Shown: positions 6,821 to 13,357 of the stretch, one piece after another
How positions within the stretch are numbered: position 1 is the stretch's first letter
How the letters are laid out: every line of letters starts with the position of its first letter
Assembly: GCA_035547055.1 (NCBI GenBank)
Contig: DASZVN010000122.1
Span: forward strand, 1-20,552
From: DASZVN01 sp035547055
GTDB taxonomy: Bacteria; Pseudomonadota; Alphaproteobacteria; Rhizobiales; Methylopilaceae
Reading direction: 5' to 3'
DNA length: 20,552 nt
Program-made: the position numbers and the translations under genes
Notes under the pieces: model-generated
The model's database searches: none
What the model saw: only the letters and a program-made list of their open reading frames with translations
What the model was told of the DNA's origin: nothing

Positions 6821-6956
6821 CCTCACCTGGATCGCCTGCCGGCGCAGGCGACTCGACCTTTCCCTGAAGGAGAGGCGTGGACGGCTGCGCCTTTCCTTCG
6901 CATCTTCCCAGCGGGGAGAGGTCGAGTCGCCGGCATTCGCCGGCGGCCGGGTGAGG
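6821..6956. repeat. 136-bp inverted-repeat element, family C
   Basis: The outer ends CCTCACCTGG (6821-6830) and CCGGGTGAGG (6947-6956) are inverted with one mismatch. A second inverted pair lies inside: CGACTCGACCTTTCCC against GGGAGAGGTCGAGTCG, also nearly perfect. Each end additionally carries its own small hairpin (GCCTGC/GCAGGC on the left, CGCCGG/CCGGCG on the right). It begins 3 bases after the hydrolase stop and ends 13 bases before the livF stop, so it exactly fills a convergent gene junction and could stop transcription from both sides. No transposase or other protein is encoded in it. Confidence 0.82.
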
Positions 6957-6969
6957 GGCCGTTGCGTCA

Positions 6970-7704
6970 TCAGGCGTGCACCGCGCCGCGGCCGAGATAG
7001 GCCTCGCGGATCTCGGGACGGTTGGCGATCTCGGCGGCCGGGCCTTCGAGCGCGATGCGGCCGAGCTCCATCACATAGGCGCGGGCCGCGATCTTGAGCG
7101 CGAGGTTGACGTTCTGCTCGACCAGGAGGATCGCGGTGCCGCGCTCGCGGTTGAGGCGGGTCAGCATCGCCCAGATCTCGCGGGTCAGGATCGGCGACAG
7201 GCCGAGCGAAGGCTCGTCGAGGAGGAGGAGCTTGGGCCGCGCCATCATCGCGCGGGCGATCGCCAGCATCTGCTGCTGGCCGCCCGAGAGCAGCCCCGCC
7301 ACCTGCTCCCGCCGCTCGTTCAGGATCGGGAAATAGTCGTAGGCCTCGGCGAGGTCGCGGGCGATGCCGTCGCGGTCGTGGCGGCGATAGGCGCCCATCA
7401 TCAGGTTCTCGCGCACCGTCAGCACCGGGAAGACCTCGCGGCCCTCGGGGACGTGGCTCAGCCCCTCGCCGACGATCCGGGCGCCCGACATCCCGCCGAG
7501 CGAACGGCCGCCGAAGCGGGTGGTGCCGCGCCGCACCGGCACGATCCCCGAGATGGTGCGGAGCAGCGTCGACTTGCCGGCTCCGTTGGCGCCGAGCACG
7601 GCGACGATCTCGCCGGCGCCGACGGCCAGGCTGACGTCGTGCAGCACCGCGATCGGGCCATAGCCCGAGGCGACGCCGTCAAGCTCGAGCAGCGCGTCGG
7701 TCAT
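6970..7704 (-). CDS. livF: Branched-chain amino acid-type ABC transporter, ATP-binding protein
   Basis: A 244-residue ATPase of the LivF type, one of two nucleotide-binding subunits powering a high-affinity hydrophobic amino acid (or related carboxylate/amide) importer. Walker A is GANGAGKS (38-45), the signature LLSGGQQQ is near 138-145, Walker B is LLLLDEPSLGLS (about 159-170) and the H-loop-equivalent region reads ILLVEQNVNLAL; Gln replacing His after Glu is usual for LivF. The ATG at 7702-7704 is chosen because it starts the domain directly. The frame remains open to 7854, but the extension would be coded by a palindromic repeat. That repeat separates it from livG by 168 bases, unlike the usual tight coupling. 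Confidence 0.94.
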   Translation of the reverse strand: MTDALLELDGVASGYGPIAVLHDVSLAVGAGEIVAVLGANGAGKSTLLRTISGIVPVRRGTTRFGGRSLGGMSGARIVGEGLSHVPEGREVFPVLTVRENLMMGAYRRHDRDGIARDLAEAYDYFPILNERREQVAGLLSGGQQQMLAIARAMMARPKLLLLDEPSLGLSPILTREIWAMLTRLNRERGTAILLVEQNVNLALKIAARAYVMELGRIALEGPAAEIANRPEIREAYLGRGAVHA

Positions 7705-7746
7705 CTGGATTTCAGACCCCAGCCAAATCGGGCCGGGCTGGAACGC

Positions 7747-7847
7747 CTTGTCATCCCGGACGCGCGAAGCGCGATCCGGGACCTCGACACGAGCGCTGCA
7801 TTCGGCCCCGGATCCCGGCTCTCCGCTTCGCTCCGGCCGGGATGACC
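7747..7847. repeat. Composite palindromic repeat, family A copy 2 (inverted relative to copy 1)
   Basis: Ends TCATCCCGG (7751-7759) and CCGGGATGA (7837-7845) are inverted; flanking bases extend the pairing with a single bulge. The left half reads TCATCCCGGACGCGCGAAGC and the right half contains GGCCCCGGATCCCGGCTCT. Both match the reverse complement of the element at 1822-1912, including the second string exactly, while the middle differs. It lies between livG and livF inside the liv operon. Confidence 0.87.
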
Positions 7848-7872
7848 AAGGCAAGCGTCTTCCGCCATCGCC

Positions 7873-8628
7873 TCACTCCCCCAGATAGGCGCGGATGACC
7901 TGCGGGTCGGCCTGCACCGCCGCCGCGGTGCCTTGCGCCAGCACGCGGCCGGCTTCGAGCGCCAGCACCCGGTCGGACACCGCCGCCACGAGGTTCATGT
8001 CGTGCTCGACCACGATCATCGTCACCGGGCGGCGGCGCCGGATCTCCTGGATCCAGTCGGCCATGATCTCGGTGTCGCGGCTGTTGAGGCCGGAGGAGGG
8101 CTCGTCGAGCAGCAGCAAGTCGGGCTGCATCGCGAGCGCGCGGCCGAGCTCGACCACCTTGCGGAGGCCATAGGGCAGGCCGCCGACCATGGCGTGGCGG
8201 TAGCGGCCGAGGTCGAGCAGCTCGATCACCTCCTCGACGCGCGCACGGAAGGCGAGCTCCTGGCGGCGCACCCGGGGCAGGAACAGCATGTCCTCGACGA
8301 AGCTGGTGCGGCGGTGGACCTCGCAGCCGAGGAGGAGGTTCTTCAGCACGCTGCCGCCCGCGAACAATTCGACGTTCTGGAAGGTGCGGCCGATGCCGCG
8401 CTGGGCGGCGAGATGGGCCGGCAGCGCAGTGATGTCCTCGCCCTTGAAGGCGATGCGGCCGGCGGAGGGATCGTAGATCCGGCTGATCAGGTTGAAGATC
8501 GTGGTCTTGCCGGCGCCGTTCGGCCCGATGATCGAGAACACCTCGCCGGCCTCGACCGCGAAGCTGACGCCGTCGACCGCCTTGACGCCGCCGAAATGGA
8601 CCGCGAGGTCCGCGACCTCAAGCAGCAT
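7873..8628 (-). CDS. livG: Branched-chain amino acid-type ABC transporter, ATP-binding protein
   Basis: A 251-residue ATPase of the LivG type, partner of LivF. Walker A is GPNGAGKT (35-42), followed by the LivG-type Q-loop region RTFQNVELF (81-89). The signature position reads GGLPYGLRKVVELGRAL (149-165), a variant of LSYG-type signatures common in this subfamily. Walker B is LLLLDEPSSGLN (171-182), and the H-loop is VVEHDMNLV with His209. The C-terminal stretch GRVLAQGTAAAVQADPQVIRAYLGE is the standard LivG ending. The ATG at 8626-8628 lies within the end of livM (11-base overlap), with GGGAGG as its ribosome site, indicating coupled translation. Confidence 0.95.
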   Translation of the reverse strand: MLLEVADLAVHFGGVKAVDGVSFAVEAGEVFSIIGPNGAGKTTIFNLISRIYDPSAGRIAFKGEDITALPAHLAAQRGIGRTFQNVELFAGGSVLKNLLLGCEVHRRTSFVEDMLFLPRVRRQELAFRARVEEVIELLDLGRYRHAMVGGLPYGLRKVVELGRALAMQPDLLLLDEPSSGLNSRDTEIMADWIQEIRRRRPVTMIVVEHDMNLVAAVSDRVLALEAGRVLAQGTAAAVQADPQVIRAYLGE

Positions 8629-9754
8629 GGCCGCCTCCCGCCGCCGGGGCGCCGGCCCGTCGCCTGGTGAAGAGGCGGCGCTTGAGGCGGAGCCACAGGC
8701 CGTAGAGGCCCCATGGCTCGAACAGCATGACGATGATGAGGAGGCCGCCTTCGAGGATCGGCCGCGCGCCGGGCGGCTCGCCGGTCGAGCTGAACAGGGC
8801 GAGGACGTAGTCGAGGAGTTCAGGCACCACCACCAGGAAGATCGCGCCGAGCACGATGCCGGCGAGCGAGCCGGCGCCGCCGACCACCAGCATGACGATG
8901 AGGTCGAGCGAGAGCTGGAGGCCGAACTGGTCGGGCGAGATGAAGGTGATCTGGTGGGCGTAGAGCGCGCCCGCGAAGGCGCCGAAGAAGGCGCTGAGGC
9001 CGAAGGCGATCGTCTTGATGCGGGCGATGTCGACGCCCATGCTCCGCGCCGCGACCTCGCTGTCGCGGACCGCGTTCATGGCGCGGCCGAGCGGGCTCCG
9101 GAGGATGTTGAACGCGACCCAGAGCGAGACCGCAACGACGCCGAGATAGAGATAGTAGTGCGCGCCGATGCCCTTGATCGGCAGGCCGAACAGGTCGAGG
9201 TCCAGGAGCGAGAGGCCGTTGTCGCCGCCGGTCACCGGCGTCCAGCGCTCGATCGCCTGCTGGACGATGAAGTTGAACGCCATCGAGGCGACGAGGAGCG
9301 AGAGGCCGCTGACGCGCCGCGCCGGGCCGGCGATGGCGGCGCCGACCGCGCCGGTCAGGAAGGCGGCGGCGAGGAACGCGAGCGGGAAGTCCATTCCGAG
9401 CCGCTCGAAATAGGCGCAGGCATAGGCGCCGATGCCCATGAAGGCGGCGTGGGCGATCGAGATCTGGCCAGTGTAGCCGAGCAGGATCTGCAGGCCCATC
9501 CCGGCGAGCGTGTAGATCAGGACGTAGTTGATCTGGCTCAGCCAATAGGGGCCGAGCACCTGCGGCAGCAGCAGGAGGACGATCGCGAAGACCGCCCAGC
9601 GCAGGATCGCGGCCGGCGTGTGCGGCAGGACGCCGATCTCGGTCTTCCACAGCGCCGTGTCGGGCGCGTCGATCGCGGGACGCTCGGCCACCCCCACCGC
9701 AATGGCGGCAGGGTCCGGCGCGGTTTCGGCGGCCTCGGTTCGGGCGTCGGCCAT
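8618..9754 (-). CDS. livM: Branched-chain amino acid-type ABC transporter, permease (LivM)
   Basis: A 378-residue integral membrane permease with about 8-10 hydrophobic segments. A hydrophilic N-terminal tail of about 48 residues precedes the first membrane span. Family marks include LLGYTGQISIAHAAFMGIGAYA, the cytoplasmic coupling loop around LRSPLGRAMNAVRDSEVAARSMGVDIARIKTIAF (EAA-like), and VVGGAGSLAGIVLGAIFL. It forms the channel with LivH in the inner membrane. The C-terminus is basic and Ala/Gly-rich. It begins 6 bases after the livH stop and overlaps livG by 11 bases. The ribosome site (GAAGAAGG/GGCGG) lies in the end of livH. Confidence 0.95.
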   Translation of the reverse strand: MADARTEAAETAPDPAAIAVGVAERPAIDAPDTALWKTEIGVLPHTPAAILRWAVFAIVLLLLPQVLGPYWLSQINYVLIYTLAGMGLQILLGYTGQISIAHAAFMGIGAYACAYFERLGMDFPLAFLAAAFLTGAVGAAIAGPARRVSGLSLLVASMAFNFIVQQAIERWTPVTGGDNGLSLLDLDLFGLPIKGIGAHYYLYLGVVAVSLWVAFNILRSPLGRAMNAVRDSEVAARSMGVDIARIKTIAFGLSAFFGAFAGALYAHQITFISPDQFGLQLSLDLIVMLVVGGAGSLAGIVLGAIFLVVVPELLDYVLALFSSTGEPPGARPILEGGLLIIVMLFEPWGLYGLWLRLKRRLFTRRRAGAPAAGGGHAA

Positions 9755-9760
9755 CGCCGC

Positions 9761-10639
9761 CTACACCTTCTTCGCCACGACTTCGGGGAAGATGCCGCCG
9801 GGCCGGATCGCCAGCACCACCAGCAGCATCACGTAGGGCGCGACTTCCTTGGCGCCCTCGGGGAGGTAGTAGCCCGCCAGCGCCTCGACGACGCCGAGGA
9901 GGATGCCGCCGACCACCGCGCCGGGCAGGCTCGCGACGCCGCCGATGATGGCGGCGGGGAGCGCGTTCAGCCCGACGATGCCCATGTTGACGTGGACGAA
10001 CAGCATCGGCGCGAGCAGCACGCCGGCGAGCGCGGCCGCGGCGGCGCTGATCGCCCAGATGATGGCATAGATGCGCCGCGTGTCGATGCCGACATAGGTC
10101 GCGGCGAGCGCGTTCTGCGCGGTCGCGCGCATCGCGGTGCCGAGCTTGGTGTAGCGGAAGAACAGGAAGAACACCGCCATCACCAGGCCGGTGATGACGA
10201 TGACGGCGGCCGAGACCGCGTTCAGGAGGAACGGCCCGAGATGAAGCACCTTGCCGTCGAGCGGGGTGACCAGGCGGTAGTCGTCGGTGCCCCAGATCGG
10301 CACCAGCATGACGATGCCGCGCAAGACCAGGCTGACGCCGAGCGTCACCAGCACGAAGGCGAAGATCGGCCGCCCCATCATCGGGCGGATGATGAAGCGG
10401 TTGATGACGAGGCCGAGCAGCGCCAGCACGATCATCGCGACGAGGAGGCCGACGACGAAATTGCCGCCCCATACCATGACGATGGTGTAGGCGATGAAGG
10501 CCGCCAGCATCATGAGGTCGCCGTGGGCGAAGCTCAGGACCTCGGTCGCCTTGTAGAGCAGCACCAGGCCGAGCGCGACCAGCGCGTAGACGCAGCCGGT
10601 GGCGAGACCGGACAGGATCTGCTGCAGAAACTCGACCAT
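9761..10639 (-). CDS. livH: Branched-chain amino acid-type ABC transporter, permease (LivH)
   Basis: A 292-residue inner-membrane permease and the first gene of the liv block. It has the LivH opening (QQILSGLATGCVYALVALGL, then LLYKATEVLSFAHGDLMMLAAF), the coupling loop RYTKLGTAMRATAQNALAATYVGID, and near the C-terminus NALPAAIIGGVASLPGAVVGGILLGVVE. With LivM it forms the transport path. The ATG at 10637-10639 has a GGGGAG stretch about 13 bases upstream, further than ideal. There is no livJ/livK binding-protein gene next to it: the neighbours are a VOC protein upstream and livF at the operon end, so specificity must come from a protein encoded elsewhere. Confidence 0.95.
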   Translation of the reverse strand: MVEFLQQILSGLATGCVYALVALGLVLLYKATEVLSFAHGDLMMLAAFIAYTIVMVWGGNFVVGLLVAMIVLALLGLVINRFIIRPMMGRPIFAFVLVTLGVSLVLRGIVMLVPIWGTDDYRLVTPLDGKVLHLGPFLLNAVSAAVIVITGLVMAVFFLFFRYTKLGTAMRATAQNALAATYVGIDTRRIYAIIWAISAAAAALAGVLLAPMLFVHVNMGIVGLNALPAAIIGGVASLPGAVVGGILLGVVEALAGYYLPEGAKEVAPYVMLLVVLAIRPGGIFPEVVAKKV

Positions 10640-10755
10640 CGCGCGTCGCGGAACTCCCCGGCACGGCCCGGCGTCCGGTCGCGCTGAACGAAGCCGCCCG
10701 ATCCGCCGCCGCGGCGATTGTCGATCATCCTGCGGCGCCGGTCGAGCGCCATGCC

Positions 10756-10784
10756 AGCTTGCGAGGCGATTGTTGAGGTGTCAA
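10756..10784 (-). promoter_or_regulatory. Possible sigma-70 promoter for the liv operon
   Basis: On the minus strand a perfect TTGACA (10784-10779) is followed 17 bases later by CAAGCT (10761-10756), a weak -10 match. Transcription would start near 10749, about 110 bases ahead of the livH ATG, in an intergenic gap of 179 bases with no other visible feature. The -35 match and spacing support it; the -10 does not strongly. Confidence 0.35.
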
Positions 10785-10818
10785 TGGCTGGGCCGTCGCG
10801 CCGCAGTGGACGGGAGGC

Positions 10819-11250
10819 TCACGGCGGCAGGTGGATGCGGCCGTCGGCGTCGAGCGGCCAGTGCGGGTTGAAGGCGATTTCCCAGAGATGGCCGTCGGGA
10901 TCGGCGACGTAGCCGGAATAACCGCCCCAGAACACCTTGCTCGGCCGCTTCACGAGGCGGCCGCCGGCGGCGACGAAGGCATCGACGAGCGCATCGGCCT
11001 CGGCCTCCGAGCGGGCGTTCCGGGCGAGCGAGATGGCGCGGAAGCCGCTGCCTTCCGGCGACAGCGCGGCGTCCTCCGCGAGCGCGTCGTGGCCGAACAG
11101 GGCGAGCACGCCACCGCCGCCGAGCGGGAAGAAGCTCACGCCCTCCGAGCTTGCGCCTTTCGATCGGGTGAAGCCGAGCCGCTCGTAGAACGCGGTCGCC
11201 GCCGCGAGGTCGCGGACGCCGAGGGTGACGACGTTGATCCGAGGTTCCAT
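10819..11250 (-). CDS. VOC family protein (glyoxalase/bleomycin resistance/dioxygenase fold)
   Basis: A 143-residue protein with the paired beta-alpha-beta-beta-beta units of the vicinal oxygen chelate fold. The first unit begins INVVTLGVRDLAAATAFYERLGF. The second ends with GYSGYVADPDGHLWEIAFNPHW, containing the conserved DPDGH and the metal-ligand Glu of the WEIA motif. This fold covers glyoxalases, ring-cleaving dioxygenases and resistance proteins, so the reaction cannot be named. The ATG at 11248-11250 follows GGGAG. It lies between livH and the radical SAM gene on the same strand, separated from the latter by a family B repeat, so it may be transcribed on its own. Confidence 0.9.
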   Translation of the reverse strand: MEPRINVVTLGVRDLAAATAFYERLGFTRSKGASSEGVSFFPLGGGGVLALFGHDALAEDAALSPEGSGFRAISLARNARSEAEADALVDAFVAAGGRLVKRPSKVFWGGYSGYVADPDGHLWEIAFNPHWPLDADGRIHLPP

Positions 11251-11263
11251 GACGTCTCCCTGT

Positions 11264-11328
11264 TGTAGGATGGGCAAGCGAAGCTTGCCCACGGGGTGGA
11301 GACCGGTTTGCCGATGTCCACCCCGTGG
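11264..11328. repeat. Palindromic repeat, family B copy 2
   Basis: Begins GTAGGATGGGCAAGC and contains two perfect hairpins: TGGGCAAGC / GCTTGCCCA (11271-11279, 11283-11291, loop GAA), and CCACGGGGTGGA / TCCACCCCGTGG (11289-11300, 11317-11328). The first hairpin is nearly the same as in copies at 5437 and 13225; the second is of the same plan but different sequence. It fills the gap between the VOC gene start and the end of the radical SAM gene, both on the minus strand, and could terminate radical SAM transcription. Confidence 0.87.
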
Positions 11329-11336
11329 CTCGCGCC

Positions 11337-12473
11337 TCACAGCAGCCGGAGCTGCTCGCCCGGCCGGGCGGGCGGCACGAACAGGTCGGTGCGGAGGCGG
11401 CTTCGGGTGCGGTTGAGGCCGAGGCGCTTCGTCGCCGCCTCGAAGCGGCGGCCGATGGTCCAGGCGTAGACGCCGTCGCCGGTCATGCGCCTGCCCCAGG
11501 CCGAATCGTAGGCCTTCCCGCCGCGGGTCGAGCGGACCAGGCTCATCACGTGACCGAGCGCGTCGGGACGGTGCTCCTTCAGCCATTCCTGGAACAGGTC
11601 CTTGATCTCGTTCGGCAGGCGCAGGAGCACGTAGCCGGCCTCGCGCGCGCCGGCGGCCTTGGCGGCGTCGAGGATGCGCTCGATCTCGGGGTCGGTCAGC
11701 ATCGGGATGATCGGCGCCACCATCACCATGGTCGGGATGCCGGCCTCGCTGAGGCGCTTGATCGTCTCGAGCCGCCGGCTCGGCGTCGGCGCGCGCGGCT
11801 CCATCGTGCGGGCGAGACCGCGGTCGAGCGTCGTGATCGAGACGCCGACCTTGGCCAGCCCCTGCTCGGCCATCGGCGCCAGGATGTCGATGTCGCGCTG
11901 CACCAGCGCCGACTTGGTGACGATGCCGACCGGGTGGCGGGTGCGGCGCAGCACCTCCAGCACCGAACGGGTGATGCGCTCGGTCCGCTCGATCGGCTGG
12001 TAGGGATCGGTGTTGGTGCCCATCGCCATCACCCGCACCTCGTAGGCGGGGTCCGACAGCTCGCGCTCGAGCAGCGCCGCGGCGTTGGGCTTGACCGTCA
12101 GCTTGGTCTCGAAATCGAGGCCCGGCGACAGGCCGAGATAGGCATGGGTCGGCCGGGCGAAGCAATAGATGCAGCCGTGCTCGCAGCCGCGATAGGGATT
12201 GATCGAGCGGTCGAACGAGATGTCCGGCGACTGGTTGCGGGTGATGATCTTCCGCGCCGCCTCGCGGGTGATCTCGACCGGCAGCGGCGGCAGGTCGAAG
12301 GCGCTGCCCCAGCCGTCGTCCTCGGCGATGCGGCGATAGGGCTCGAACCGGCCGCTGGCGTTGGTGACGGCGCCGCGGCCGCGCCGCCGCTCGGCATCGA
12401 CGATCCGCGTCCGGCCGGCGTCGCGGTCGGCTTCCATCACGGCGGCATCGAGCACGCGTTCCATGCCCTCCAT
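11337..12473 (-). CDS. PA0069-type radical SAM protein (SplB-like, COG1533 group)
   Basis: A 378-residue radical SAM enzyme. The 4Fe-4S motif is the spaced C-x3-C-x2-C form: GCEHGCIYCFARPTHAYLG with Cys97, Cys101 and Cys104, typical of the SplB-like group named after spore photoproduct lyase ('DNA repair photolyase' in COG terms). Downstream are TNTDPYQPIE, VGIVTKSALVQRDIDIL and a long N-terminal region ahead of the cluster (RGRGAVTN..GRFEPYRRI), both characteristic of PA0069-family proteins. Their reaction is not established. The ATG at 12471-12473 is given; a second in-frame ATG at 12464 is possible. A GAAC-N7-GAAC box lies 16-30 bases upstream of the start, suggesting LexA control. Confidence 0.92.
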   Translation of the reverse strand: MEGMERVLDAAVMEADRDAGRTRIVDAERRRGRGAVTNASGRFEPYRRIAEDDGWGSAFDLPPLPVEITREAARKIITRNQSPDISFDRSINPYRGCEHGCIYCFARPTHAYLGLSPGLDFETKLTVKPNAAALLERELSDPAYEVRVMAMGTNTDPYQPIERTERITRSVLEVLRRTRHPVGIVTKSALVQRDIDILAPMAEQGLAKVGVSITTLDRGLARTMEPRAPTPSRRLETIKRLSEAGIPTMVMVAPIIPMLTDPEIERILDAAKAAGAREAGYVLLRLPNEIKDLFQEWLKEHRPDALGHVMSLVRSTRGGKAYDSAWGRRMTGDGVYAWTIGRRFEAATKRLGLNRTRSRLRTDLFVPPARPGEQLRLL

Positions 12474-12488
12474 CTAACGCCGCTTCCA

Positions 12489-12503
12489 GAACAAATCAAG
12501 AAC
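12489..12503. promoter_or_regulatory. Putative LexA (SOS) box, GAAC-N7-GAAC
   Basis: GAAC (12489-12492), seven bases (AAATCAA), GAAC (12500-12503); on the other strand GTTC-N7-GTTC. This is the direct-repeat operator recognised by alphaproteobacterial LexA. It lies in the 91-base gap between the divergent radical SAM (ATG at 12473) and GT2-like (ATG at 12565) genes, where a bound repressor would overlap the radical SAM promoter region. The spacer is A/T-rich against a very GC-rich background, as is usual for real boxes. The pattern is seen directly; LexA binding is inferred. Confidence 0.65.
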
Positions 12504-12564
12504 ATTCCCCATGCGGCAATGCAGCATGCGACGCCACAAATCTGCCATGCTAGGTCTGGCGGCG

Positions 12565-13212
12565 ATGATCAGCGTGGTGATCCCGACCTGCGACGACGAG
12601 CAGGCGCTGTTCGAGACGCTCGCGGCGCTGGTGCCGGCGGCGACCGACGGCCTCGTCCGCGAGGTGATCGTGGTCGACGGCGGCTCGCGCGACGGCACGG
12701 CCCGGATCGCCGACCTCACCGGCTGCCAATGGATCGACGGCCCGCGCGAGCGGGCGCCGCGGCTCGACCGCGGCGCCGGGGCGGCGCGGGGGCCCTGGCT
12801 GATGTTCCTGCGCCCGGGCGCGGTGCCGCAGCCGGGGTGGGTCGAGGAGCTGCGGGCGCTGCTCGCGGCGAGCGACGGGCGTCGCCGCGACGCCTTCCAT
12901 TTCCGGATCGTGCGCAGCCCCGCGGGCATCGTGAGCCGGCTTCCGTTCGGCCGCGGCGGAGCCGCCGCGCTCGACCACGGCCTCGTCATCCGGCGGGAGC
13001 TCTACCGCGCGCTCGGCGGCGTTCGGACGCTGCCGGCGTTGGAGATCGCGGACCTTGCCCGCCGGATCGGCCGCCGGCGCCGGCACCGCCTTGCGGCAGC
13101 GCTGGTCCCGCCGGCCGCCGGCCGCCGCGGGAATCGCTTCCGCCGGGCGGTCGGCCGCGGCCTGCTCGCGCTCCGCCTGCCGACGCGGATGGTCGCGCGG
13201 CTCTACGCCTGA
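12565..13212 (+). CDS. GT2-fold glycosyltransferase-like protein lacking the DxD motif
   Basis: A 215-residue protein with the GT-A nucleotide-binding half: MISVVIPTCDDEQALFETLAALV, then EVIVVDGGSRDGTARIAD (33-50), as in family 2 glycosyltransferases. Where these enzymes carry the metal-binding Asp (LHAD-type motif), this one reads FLRPGAVPQPGW (81-92), with no Asp. The C-terminal third is Arg-rich and aligns poorly with known acceptor domains. Sugar transfer is therefore doubtful and the true role unknown. The start at 12565 matches the family N-terminus; in-frame ATGs at 12547 and 12511 are alternatives and no ribosome site is decisive. It is divergent from the radical SAM gene across a LexA-type box and convergent with moaB. 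Confidence 0.8.
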   Translation: MISVVIPTCDDEQALFETLAALVPAATDGLVREVIVVDGGSRDGTARIADLTGCQWIDGPRERAPRLDRGAGAARGPWLMFLRPGAVPQPGWVEELRALLAASDGRRRDAFHFRIVRSPAGIVSRLPFGRGGAAALDHGLVIRRELYRALGGVRTLPALEIADLARRIGRRRRHRLAAALVPPAAGRRGNRFRRAVGRGLLALRLPTRMVARLYA

Positions 13213-13224
13213 GGCCGCCGATTC

Positions 13225-13282
13225 GTAGGGTGGACAAGCGGAGCTTGCCCACGTCGTGGGCAGCCCTGCCATGCCCACCTAC
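13225..13282. repeat. Palindromic repeat, family B copy 3
   Basis: Begins GTAGGGTGGACAAGCGGAGC and continues with TTGCCCACG, the same first hairpin as copies at 5437 and 11264 with one base change in the stem. A second stem GTGGGCA (13256-13262) pairs with TGCCCAC (13272-13278), and the element closes with CCACCTAC. It lies 12 bases after the GT2-like stop. Confidence 0.82.
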
Positions 13283-13299
13283 AGACTGAGCGTCGTGCC

Positions 13300-13345
13300 C
13301 GCGGCCGAGTCCCCGGATAGCCCCTTCGCGGCTTCCGGGACGACA
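13300..13345. repeat. Probable decayed family A repeat with hairpin
   Basis: CGGCCGAG and a closing CCGGGACGACAG resemble parts of the family A element at 1822-1912 (one change from CCGGGATGACAG). A hairpin CCCGGA-T-AGCC / GGCTTCCGGG (13312-13322 and 13330-13339) has one bulged base. It lies just before the moaB stop on the convergent side and may act as the moaB or GT2-like terminator. Confidence 0.5.
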
Positions 13346-13357
13346 GCCGAGCTTCCT

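Noticed and set aside
7705..7854. N-terminal extension of LivF to a start at 7854
   Set aside because: The extra 50 residues are coded by the palindromic repeat and have no family similarity; the ATG at 7704 begins the ABC domain directly.
8492..10687. A 731-codon open frame on the plus strand across the liv genes
   Set aside because: It is the antisense of livM and livH, with a composition dominated by Asp, Glu, Arg and His typical of high-GC antisense frames, and no recognisable domain.
11325..13289. A 654-codon plus-strand open frame over the radical SAM and GT2-like genes
   Set aside because: Antisense and out-of-frame shadow; the real genes in this region have clear family motifs on other frames.
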